A stretch of 54,439 nt of DNA from JARKQH01 sp964631605 (lineage in GTDB: Bacteria; Verrucomicrobiota; Verrucomicrobiia; Limisphaerales; UBA8199): contig CAZVYG010000025.1 of NCBI GenBank assembly GCA_964631605.1, positions 1-54,439 on the forward strand, read 5' to 3'. Shown in pieces: positions 32,589-40,009 of the stretch. Positions within the stretch are counted from its first letter, which is position 1, and each line of letters starts with the position of its first letter. The position numbers were made by a program, and so were the translations under genes. The notes below the pieces were generated by a model that was given only the letters and a program-made list of their open reading frames with translations, had not been told where the DNA came from and did not search any database.

Positions 32589-32814
32589 CGTGGTCACGCG
32601 CGCACCTTGCCACAACTTTGCCCGCCGGTCACGCGGGAAAGCGGCCCAAGAGACCCTCGCCACTTTTGGCGCCCGAAAGCGATTGACCGCCCCGCCGGGT
32701 CTTACCCCATCAAACGCCTCACGAATTCCCGGCCCGGGTCCACCGCGACACCGGCCGCCGCGGGACTTTTGCCTTTATTTCCGGGGCCTCGCGCCTAAGC
32801 TTCTCGGCGCGATT

Positions 32815-34230
32815 ATGCCTTTGCGATGGTTCAACACGCTTTCGCGGTCGGTCCAGGAGTTTGTCCCGCTTGATCCAGCGGGCCGAAAGGTGGGCCTGTA
32901 CTGCTGCGGCCCGACGGTGTACGACTTTGCGCACATTGGGAACTGGCGGACGTTCGTGTTCGCCGACCTGGTGCGGCGCGTCCTCGAGTTCAACGGCTAC
33001 GAGGTCCGGCACGTGATGAACATCACGGACGTGGACGACAAGATCATCCGGCGGGTGCGCGAAACCGGCCGCGCGCATCGCGAGTTTACCGCTCAATACG
33101 AGCAGGCCTTTTTCGAGGATTTAAAGACGTTGAACTGCCGCGCGCCGCACCACACGCCCCGCGCGACCGAGCACATCCAGGACATCATCGGCCTGATTGC
33201 GCGGTTGCTGGAGCGCGGCCTGGCCTACGCCGCGCCCGACGGCTCGGTGTATTTCAGCATCGAAAAGTACCGCGGCTGCGGCTGTCGCTACGGCCAACTG
33301 GTCAATCTCAATTTCGAGGCCCTGCGGGTGGGCGAACGCGTGCGCAGCGATGAATACGAGAAAGAGGCGGTGGCGGATTTCGCCCTGTGGAAGGCCCGCG
33401 TTCCCGAGGACGGCCCGGTTTTCTGGCCCAGTCCCTGGGGCGAAGGCCGACCGGGCTGGCACATCGAATGCAGCGCCATGAGCATGAAGCTCCTGGGCCC
33501 CAGCTTTGACCTCCATCTGGGGGGCGAGGACCTGATTTTCCCGCATCACGAGGATGAAATCGCGCAAAGCGAAGGCGCGGGCGTCCAGGCCGCGGGTCAG
33601 CAGTTTGTCAAATACTGGCTGCATGGGGCGCATCTCCTGGTCGAGAACAAGAAGATGAGCAAGTCCCTGGGCAATTTCTTTACGTTGCGGGACCTGCTGG
33701 GCAAGGGCTTTGCCGGCCGCGAGATTCGCTACCTGCTGTTGACCGCCCATTACCGCGAGACGTTTAATTTCACCCTCGAGGGGTTACGGGCGGCGCGCGC
33801 CGCGTTGCAGCGAATTGATGAGTGCCTGGGCAAGCTGCGCGAGCGGGCGGGCGGCGCGAGGGGCGCGGCGGACGCCGCCGTCATCGGCGCCTTTGCCGAG
33901 GCGATCAACGACGATCTGAACGTTTCCCGCGCCTGGGGCGTGGTGTTCGATTGGGTCCGGGACCTCAACCGGCAGCTTGCCGACAACCGGCTCGACGCGG
34001 CGGGGGCGGCGGCCGGGCTGGCGACCTGGGACCGCCTGGACACGGTGCTGGGAGTGGGGGCGCCGGCGGAGGTCGAAGTGCCCGCCGAGATCAACGCCTT
34101 GCTGGCCGCCCGTCAGGAGGCCCGCAAAGCCAGGGATTTCCAGCGGGCCGACGCCCTGCGCGACGAACTCAAGGCCAAAGGCTGGGTCATCGAAGACACC
34201 CCCAAGGGCGCGCGGGTCAAGCGCGTGTGA
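32815..34230 (+). CDS. cysS: Cysteinyl-tRNA synthetase
   Basis: 471 residues, class I aminoacyl-tRNA synthetase charging tRNA-Cys. LYCCGPTVYDFAHIGN carries the zinc Cys and the HIGH-type motif at about 24-39; ITDVDDKI follows. The remaining zinc ligands are in WHIECSAM and the HHEDEIAQSE segment, and the KMSKS motif is exact in ENKKMSKSLGNFF. The C-terminal helical domain ends ARKARDFQRADALRDELKAKGW. The ATG at 32815 is chosen because the frame upstream is Arg/Pro-rich and not family-like. tmk follows after 19 bp. Confidence 0.95.
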   Translation: MPLRWFNTLSRSVQEFVPLDPAGRKVGLYCCGPTVYDFAHIGNWRTFVFADLVRRVLEFNGYEVRHVMNITDVDDKIIRRVRETGRAHREFTAQYEQAFFEDLKTLNCRAPHHTPRATEHIQDIIGLIARLLERGLAYAAPDGSVYFSIEKYRGCGCRYGQLVNLNFEALRVGERVRSDEYEKEAVADFALWKARVPEDGPVFWPSPWGEGRPGWHIECSAMSMKLLGPSFDLHLGGEDLIFPHHEDEIAQSEGAGVQAAGQQFVKYWLHGAHLLVENKKMSKSLGNFFTLRDLLGKGFAGREIRYLLLTAHYRETFNFTLEGLRAARAALQRIDECLGKLRERAGGARGAADAAVIGAFAEAINDDLNVSRAWGVVFDWVRDLNRQLADNRLDAAGAAAGLATWDRLDTVLGVGAPAEVEVPAEINALLAARQEARKARDFQRADALRDELKAKGWVIEDTPKGARVKRV

Positions 34231-34249
34231 CCCTCTGCAGTTTGGCGGC

Positions 34250-34924
34250 ATGAAAGGTCTGTTCATCACGTTCGAGGGCACGGAAGGCACCGGCAAGTCC
34301 ACCCAGATTTCCCTCCTGGCCGAGCGCCTGCGCCGCGAAGGCCACCGGGTCATCACGCTGCGCGAGCCCGGCGGCACGCCCATCGGCGAGGAAATCCGCC
34401 ACACCCTCAAGCACAGCACGGCCAACGCCGCGATGACCCCCGAAGCCGAGCTGCTGCTGATGAACGCCAGCCGCGCGCAGCTCGTCCGGGAAGTCATTCG
34501 CCCCGCGCTGGCGGATGGGGAAATGGTCTTGTGCGACCGGTTTTACGATTCCACCACCGCCTACCAGGGTTACGGCCGGGAACTGGACCTCGCCATGGTA
34601 CGGCAGATGATTGACGTCGCTGTGGGGGACACGCGCCCGGACCTGACACTCCTGCTGCTGGTGCCGCCCGAGGTGAGCGAACAACGCCGCCTGGCCCGCC
34701 AGGCCACCATGCCGTTCATGCGCGACCGCATGGAGGAGGGAGACCGGGCCTTTTTTGAGCGGGTGGCGCGCGGCTACCAGGCCATCGCGGCCGCGGAACC
34801 GCATCGGGTGCGGGTGCTGGATGCCACCGGACGGGTTGAGGAAGTCCAGGCGGCGATCTGGCGCGAGGTCGAGGCGCGCTTGAGGAATCGCGGGGGACAG
34901 GTATCTTGGGATAGGAAACGATGA
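34250..34924 (+). CDS. tmk: Thymidylate kinase
   Basis: 224 residues. It phosphorylates dTMP to dTDP with ATP. The P-loop FEGTEGTGKST is at 8-18, with LREPGGTPIGEEIR, the DR(F/Y) motif in CDRFYDSTTAYQGYGR, and the lid region around QATMPFMRDRMEEGDRAFFERV. Length is normal for bacterial Tmk. It lies in a run of plus-strand genes after cysS (19 bp) and before the DUF4404-like gene (7 bp), so it is likely in one transcript. Confidence 0.93.
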   Translation: MKGLFITFEGTEGTGKSTQISLLAERLRREGHRVITLREPGGTPIGEEIRHTLKHSTANAAMTPEAELLLMNASRAQLVREVIRPALADGEMVLCDRFYDSTTAYQGYGRELDLAMVRQMIDVAVGDTRPDLTLLLLVPPEVSEQRRLARQATMPFMRDRMEEGDRAFFERVARGYQAIAAAEPHRVRVLDATGRVEEVQAAIWREVEARLRNRGGQVSWDRKR

Positions 34925-34931
34925 GGCAGCG

Positions 34932-35264
34932 ATGATTGACGAAACCTTGGCCAAAATCGAACAGCAAATCCAGGGGGCCGAAACCGTCAAGGAGGAACGG
35001 CGGCGCGAGCTCCTCGAGCTCCTGTCCAAGCTCAAGGCGGAGATTGCGGACCTGTCGGTCACGCATCGCGAGCAGGCGGAAAGCATCGCCGGCTTCGCCC
35101 GCGTGTCGGCGCACGAAGCAACCCGCGCCGAGCAGAATCCGCAGTTGCTGGACTTGTCGCTGCGCGGGCTGAGTTCCTCCGTGGCGGAGTTCGAGCGCAC
35201 CCATCCGCGCCTGGTGCGGATCGTCAACGCCGTCAGCCAGACGCTTTCCAATCTCGGCATTTGA
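34932..35264 (+). CDS. DUF4404-like small helical protein
   Basis: 110 residues, soluble and almost entirely helical: IDETLAKIEQQIQ, ERRRELLELLSKLKAEIADL, then LRGLSSSVAEFERTHPRLV and NAVSQTLSNLGI at the C-terminus. The pattern fits DUF4404 (small proteins whose tail has 'FE..HP.L...VN.I...LS..GI'). Function is unknown. It starts 7 bp after tmk. Confidence 0.65.
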   Translation: MIDETLAKIEQQIQGAETVKEERRRELLELLSKLKAEIADLSVTHREQAESIAGFARVSAHEATRAEQNPQLLDLSLRGLSSSVAEFERTHPRLVRIVNAVSQTLSNLGI

Positions 35265-35361
35265 AACGCGTCCCCGGCTGCTGCCGGGCCACCCGACGGT
35301 CCGAGGACGCAGCTACCGGCCTTTTTGACTTTGGGCTTGGGGCTTTGGCATAGTGGGGGGG

Positions 35362-35937
35362 ATGGAACCGAGCGAAGCGGAGCTGATTGCGGCGGTGCGT
35401 CGAGGCGACGCCGCCAGTTTCGAGCCGTTGGTGCGACGGTATTCGCCCCGGGTCTTCGCCACGGCGCGCCGCTACGCCCGCCGCGAGAGCGAGGTCGAGG
35501 ATATCGTCCAGGAAGTCTGGATGAAGGCGTATCAGAAGCTCTCAGGCTTTCGCGGCGAGGCTCCCTTCGAACACTGGCTGATGCGCCTGACGGTCCGGAC
35601 CTGTTACGACTTTCTGCGGGCGCATCAGCGCAACCGCGAGGCCTCCTTCTCCGAGTTGTCCGAGGCGGAGGGCGACTGGCTTGAACGATTTGTGAAGGAA
35701 CCGGTTGGCAATCCGGAGGATGTCGAGGCGGCCCGGCAGCTCGTCGAGCGCATTCTCGAGCAGCTTTCGCCACCCGCCCGGCTGGTGATTACCCTGCTGG
35801 AGCTGGAGGAGCGGTCGGTGAAAGAGATTTCGAAGCTGACGGGGTGGTCGGTGCCCCTGGTCAAGGTGCGGGCGTTTCGGGCCCGGGCGGAAATGCGAAA
35901 GGTATTAAGGCGGCTGGCGCGCGAGAAGTATCTGTAA
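35362..35937 (+). CDS. ECF-type RNA polymerase sigma factor
   Basis: 191 residues. Region 2: FEPLVRRYSPRVFATARRYA, then EDIVQEVWMKAYQKLSGFRGEAPFEHWLMRLTVRTCYDFLR (in parts), with the usual aromatic/basic positions of region 2.4. Region 4: LSPPARLVITLLELEERSVKEISKLTGWSVPLVKVRAFRARAEMRK, a helix-turn-helix. No anti-sigma ZAS motif protein is adjacent, but a small single-pass membrane protein follows after 40 bp and may take that role. The ATG at 35362 is preferred; a GTG at 35353 is the alternative. Confidence 0.9.
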   Translation: MEPSEAELIAAVRRGDAASFEPLVRRYSPRVFATARRYARRESEVEDIVQEVWMKAYQKLSGFRGEAPFEHWLMRLTVRTCYDFLRAHQRNREASFSELSEAEGDWLERFVKEPVGNPEDVEAARQLVERILEQLSPPARLVITLLELEERSVKEISKLTGWSVPLVKVRAFRARAEMRKVLRRLAREKYL

Positions 35938-35977
35938 CCGGGACCCGGCGGGTGTCGTCTGAGAAATTACAGGCCAA

Positions 35978-36292
35978 ATGAACCTTATTGAACTTGAGCA
36001 AAAGCTGTTTGCGGCCGCGCGGCGGGCGCGGCCCCGCGAGGGCGTGCCCTACGCCTTCGAGCAGCGGATTATGGCAAGGCTGAGGGCCCGGCCCGTCATG
36101 GACCTTTGGGCGGTATGGGCGCGGGGCCTGTGGCGGGCGGCGGCGCCGTGCGTCGGGGTGATGCTCTTGCTGGTGGGCTGGACGGTGCTGACGCCGGGAC
36201 AGCCGGTCCCCGACAATGATCTGGCGCAGGAGCTGGAAAACACGATTCTCGCCGCCGCCACCGCCGAGCACGTCCTTGATTCCACCTGGTGA
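35978..36292 (+). CDS. Small single-pass membrane protein, possible anti-sigma factor
   Basis: 104 residues. The N-terminal cytoplasmic half is basic (FAAARRARPREGVPYAFEQRIMARL), one membrane segment follows at about 51-71 (AAAPCVGVMLLLVGWTVL), then a short acidic periplasmic tail. It has no recognisable family. Position between an ECF sigma factor and a CpxP-like protein, and the N-in topology, suggest a membrane partner of the sigma factor. Its stop overlaps the GTG of the next gene. Confidence 0.65.
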   Translation: MNLIELEQKLFAAARRARPREGVPYAFEQRIMARLRARPVMDLWAVWARGLWRAAAPCVGVMLLLVGWTVLTPGQPVPDNDLAQELENTILAAATAEHVLDSTW

Positions 36293-36762
36293 ACAACTGG
36301 AAGGTCATTTTAGCAACGATGGTGATTTTTGGGGCCGGGGTGGTCACGGGGGGGCTATTGGTCCGGCGCACGGATGCCATTCTCCTTCCCCGGGTTCAGC
36401 CGGGGGCGGGCGGGGCGCGGACGAATCCGGCGTCCCTCTCGGCCGGCGGCGTGCGGCTGGATTTCCTCCGGCGCGCCCAGCGGGAGCTGGAGCTGACCCC
36501 TGAACAGCGCGAACGCATTGACCTTATCCTCAAGGAAAGCCAGGAGCGCACCCGCAGGATCATGGAGCCGGTCAGCCCGCAGATTCGTGACGAATTGCAG
36601 CGCGCGCGCGCCGAGTTTCGGGCGGTGCTGACCCCGGACCAACAGGTTCGTTTCGACGAATTGGCGAGGCAATCCCAGCGGCCGCGCGAAGCGCGCCGTC
36701 CGGGGGCTCCGGAACCCCGTCCGCCCGAGGAGAACCGTCCGCGGAACCTGCCCCCGCGGTAG
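36289..36762 (+). CDS. CpxP/Spy-like periplasmic protein
   Basis: 157 residues from a GTG at 36289 that overlaps the previous stop (GTGA). One N-terminal membrane anchor (VILATMVIFGAGVVTGGLLV), then a helical domain with two LTP-x-Q motifs, LTPEQRERIDLILKESQERT and LTPDQQVRFDEL, as in Spy/CpxP/ZraP proteins that bind misfolded proteins or metals. The tail is Pro/Arg-rich. It is translationally coupled to the small membrane protein and is likely part of an envelope-stress cassette with the ECF sigma factor. Confidence 0.75.
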   Translation: MNNWKVILATMVIFGAGVVTGGLLVRRTDAILLPRVQPGAGGARTNPASLSAGGVRLDFLRRAQRELELTPEQRERIDLILKESQERTRRIMEPVSPQIRDELQRARAEFRAVLTPDQQVRFDELARQSQRPREARRPGAPEPRPPEENRPRNLPPR

Positions 36763-36924
36763 GGGCGCTCCAAAATCGCGGCTCGCCAGCCCCGCGCCCT
36801 CGACACTTCGCCCGGATTACGGCACGCTGCGCCCGCGAAGTCGGGAGCCACGGGCAATGACAGGGGCCGGGCCGCGCCGGGCAGCCAGTCCCAATGTCGC
36901 AACCCCGGGCCCCTCCGACAGACC

Positions 36925-37932
36925 ATGCTGCGCGCGCACACACAGATGGCAGGTCCGGCGCACGATCACACCCTGGTGATCGTGAGCGACATTCACTACG
37001 CCAGCTCGGCCGAACAAGCCCGCGGCAGTGATTACGAATATCGCCTCATCCCGAACCGCGCGTTGCGCCTGGCCTTGCGCCTTCACCGCCACTACGTTTG
37101 GCTGCGCGACCCGCTGCACCAGAACCACCTGCTGGACCAGTTTTTGCGCCAGACCGCCGGCTGCAAGCTCGCCGTGGCCAATGGCGATTATTCCTGCAAC
37201 ACCGCCTTCGTCGGGGTCAGCGACCCCGCCGCCGGCCAAAGCGCCCGCGAATGCCTGACCCGGCTGCGCGCCCAGTTCAAAGACCAGTTCCGGGCCACTT
37301 TCGGCGACCATGAACTGGGCAAAGTGAGTTTTGTGGGCGGTCACGGCGGCATGCGGCTGGCCAGTTGGCGCTATGCGCTCGAGCACCTGGCCCTCGAGCC
37401 CTTGTGGCGGCTCGAAATCGGCTGTTACCTCCTCCTGGGCGTGGTTTCCTCGCTGGTCGCCCTGCCTGCCTTCGAGGCCGACACGCTCCCCGAGGAGCGT
37501 CCCGAGTGGAACAAGCTTCGGGCAGCCCACCTGGCCGCCATCCGCCAGACCTTCGCCAACCTCGAGCCCAACCGGCGGGTGCTGCTCTTCTGCCACGATC
37601 CCACCGCTCTGCCTTTTCTATTGGAGGAGCCGGAGGTGCGAAACCGCCTTGGCCAGATCGAGCAAACCATCATCGGCCACCTCCACTCCCGGCTTATTCT
37701 ACGGCAGGCCCGAATCCTCGCGGGCATTCCCCGGATCACCTTCCTCGGCCACACCGCCCGCCGTCTTAGCCTGGGGCTCAGCCAGGCCCGGCTCTGGCGC
37801 CCGTTCAAGATACGCCTTTGCCCCTCCCTGGCCGGCATTGAACTCCTCAAGGACGGCGGTTATTACCTCGCCCACCTCGATCCCGCGGGCGTCCAACCCG
37901 CCCGGTTCCAGTTCTGTCCCCTCCGCCGCTGA
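36925..37932 (+). CDS. Divergent metallophosphoesterase
   Basis: 335 residues (an ATG at 36946 is an alternative start). Calcineurin-like motifs are present but shifted: VIVSDIHY at about 18-25, VANGDY at about 85-90, FGDHELG in place of the usual GNHD, CHDP near 230, and IIGHLHSRL near 250. A hydrophobic stretch at about 170-190 (IGCYLLLGVVSSLVALPAF) could be a membrane-associating insertion, as in membrane-surface lipid hydrolases of this superfamily. No signal peptide. The substrate is unknown. Confidence 0.6.
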   Translation: MLRAHTQMAGPAHDHTLVIVSDIHYASSAEQARGSDYEYRLIPNRALRLALRLHRHYVWLRDPLHQNHLLDQFLRQTAGCKLAVANGDYSCNTAFVGVSDPAAGQSARECLTRLRAQFKDQFRATFGDHELGKVSFVGGHGGMRLASWRYALEHLALEPLWRLEIGCYLLLGVVSSLVALPAFEADTLPEERPEWNKLRAAHLAAIRQTFANLEPNRRVLLFCHDPTALPFLLEEPEVRNRLGQIEQTIIGHLHSRLILRQARILAGIPRITFLGHTARRLSLGLSQARLWRPFKIRLCPSLAGIELLKDGGYYLAHLDPAGVQPARFQFCPLRR

Positions 37933-38030
37933 TCCTTCGAAGTTCATGGGACGAAGAACCGAAGGCCGCGCCATCTCCGTTGACCCGTTTCGGTTTGATC
38001 CACCGCCGGCGTTCATGCCAGACTGTGTGT

Positions 38031-39983
38031 ATGACAGCCCGGACGAGTCCCACCCGCCAGGGTTTGGGTTGGGTGGCGGCGGGGTTGGCGTGGGGCGCTC
38101 TGGCCGTGCTCACGGCCGCCGCCGAGCCGACCGAGCCGCAGTTGCTGCCCGCGGGCGCGGCCTGGCGATATACCGTTGTGGCGGAGGGTTCGCCGCCGCC
38201 CGCCGTTGACTGGATCGAGCCGGGTTTTGACGACAGCGCTTGGTCCAACGGAGTTTCCGGGTTCAGCACCTACCCCACCGAACCTTCCAGCGAGGCGACT
38301 TATCTCGGGCGCGCGACCCTGTCGTCAGCCTGTTTCCGGGGACCGTTCAACCTGCCGGACCCGGCGGCGGTTCAATGGCTGGTGCTGCGCGTGGATTACG
38401 TGAGCGGGTTTGTGGCGTGGCTCAACGGGCGCGAAATCGCCCGGCGCGGGGTCCAGGGCGACCCCCCGGCGTTTGATGCCATTGCAAGCGGGCACGCCCG
38501 GCAGGCGACCGAGGAGATTGACGTGAGCGCGCATCGCGACGCGCTGGTGGCGGGAACCAACGTCCTGGCCATCCACCTGTTCGGGTCCAGCCAGCCGGCC
38601 TATGGATTGGTGCTCGTGCCCGAGCTGTGCGCCAACTTCACCCGCGGACCTTTCCTGCAAAAGGTTGGCCAGGAAAGCGCCAGCATTCTCTGGCGCACGC
38701 CGGTCCCCGCCACCACCGTGGTCGAGTACGGAACCACCCCCGCCCTCGCCCAGCGCCTGGACGATGAGACCCTCACCACCAACCACGTGGCGACTTTGAC
38801 GGGTTTGACACCGGACACCGAGTGGTTTTACCGCGCGCGCAGCGGCAGCGGCGCCGGCGAGGCTGTGTCACCCATCACCCCCTTTCGCACCTTGCGAACC
38901 TCGGGCGACATCTCCTTTGCCGTGTTCGGCGACAGCGGGTCGGGGGAAATGCCCCAGCTCCAAGTGGCGTCGTGCCTCGCCACAGCCGCGGTGGACCTGG
39001 TGTTGCACACCGGCGACATCACCTACCCGACGCTCAATCGCAGCCTCGTGGATACGCGGTGTCTGAGCCTCTACGCCGGCCTGATGCGCCGCACGCCCTT
39101 TTTCTTCACGCCGGGCAATCACGATCTGTATGCTTCCGACACCCTGGCCACGTACCTGGAAACCTTTCTGATGCCAACCAATCCGGTCACCGGCACGATG
39201 CATTTCTATTCCTTCGACCACGGCGACGCGCATTTTGTATCGTTGTTTGTGCCGACGCTCACCCCCTTCGCCGGCACGGAGCGTTACGTGCTGGAACCCG
39301 GCAGCACCCAGATGCAATGGCTGACCAATGACCTTGCTGCCTCGACACGCCCCTGGCGCATCCTGTTGCTGCACATGCCCCCCTTTGATTCCACCGGCCA
39401 CCAAACCGACGACTTCAACAACAACGGCATGGCGGACCGGCTGGAGCTGCGCGAGTGGCTCCTGCCGGTGGCCAGGCGGTTTGGCGTGCAGGCCATTTTC
39501 AGCGGCCATGCCCATTGCTTCGAGCGGTTTGCCCCGCTCGAGGGGGTTCATTGCATCGTGACAGGCGGCGGGGGTTACCTCCTGTATGGGCTGGTGCAAC
39601 GCGAGCCGCTCAGCCAGCGGTTCGAAGCCCGTTTCCATCATTTGGTGGCTCGAATCACCGGCGACACCCTTCAGGTCCAGGCGGTGGACCGATACGGCAC
39701 GGTCTTTGACTCCTTCACGATCCCGCGCGTCAGCCCGCCCACCCTTCACGCCGTCCGGGTCAATTCGCAAACCTTGCGCCTGCACTGGAATGCGGCTCCG
39801 AACGTTCGCTACCAGGTCGAAACCGCGGCCACAGCCGGGGGGCCGTTCTCCACGCTGGACCATCCCGCCCTGCCCCTGACGGCGGCCGATTACCAGGCTG
39901 CCCTCGAGTTGGACGTCGCCGCGTTGGGAGACCCGGCCCCGGCGCGATTCTTCCGCGTGCGAGTAGTGGCGCCCGAGCCCTGA
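38031..39983 (+). CDS. Secreted purple-acid-phosphatase-like metallophosphoesterase
   Basis: 650 residues from the ATG at 38031. Signal peptide at about 12-30 (VAAGLAWGALAVLTAAAE). The N-terminal ~190 residues form a beta-sandwich (DDSAWSNGVSGFSTYP, LRVDYVSGFVAWLNGREIARRG). A purple acid phosphatase N-terminal Fn3 domain follows (GPFLQKVGQESASILWRT, LTPDTEWFYRARSG). The catalytic domain holds FGDSGSG, HTGDITYP, TPGNHDLY, LLHMPPF and FSGHAHCFERF, a complete dinuclear-metal set. A C-terminal Fn3-like module ends YQVETAATAGGPFS...ARFFRVRV. It is expected to hydrolyse phosphomonoesters in the periplasm or outside the cell. Confidence 0.85.
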   Translation: MTARTSPTRQGLGWVAAGLAWGALAVLTAAAEPTEPQLLPAGAAWRYTVVAEGSPPPAVDWIEPGFDDSAWSNGVSGFSTYPTEPSSEATYLGRATLSSACFRGPFNLPDPAAVQWLVLRVDYVSGFVAWLNGREIARRGVQGDPPAFDAIASGHARQATEEIDVSAHRDALVAGTNVLAIHLFGSSQPAYGLVLVPELCANFTRGPFLQKVGQESASILWRTPVPATTVVEYGTTPALAQRLDDETLTTNHVATLTGLTPDTEWFYRARSGSGAGEAVSPITPFRTLRTSGDISFAVFGDSGSGEMPQLQVASCLATAAVDLVLHTGDITYPTLNRSLVDTRCLSLYAGLMRRTPFFFTPGNHDLYASDTLATYLETFLMPTNPVTGTMHFYSFDHGDAHFVSLFVPTLTPFAGTERYVLEPGSTQMQWLTNDLAASTRPWRILLLHMPPFDSTGHQTDDFNNNGMADRLELREWLLPVARRFGVQAIFSGHAHCFERFAPLEGVHCIVTGGGGYLLYGLVQREPLSQRFEARFHHLVARITGDTLQVQAVDRYGTVFDSFTIPRVSPPTLHAVRVNSQTLRLHWNAAPNVRYQVETAATAGGPFSTLDHPALPLTAADYQAALELDVAALGDPAPARFFRVRVVAPEP

Positions 39984-40009
39984 TATCCAGCGGGGCGCAC
40001 CGGCTCGAC

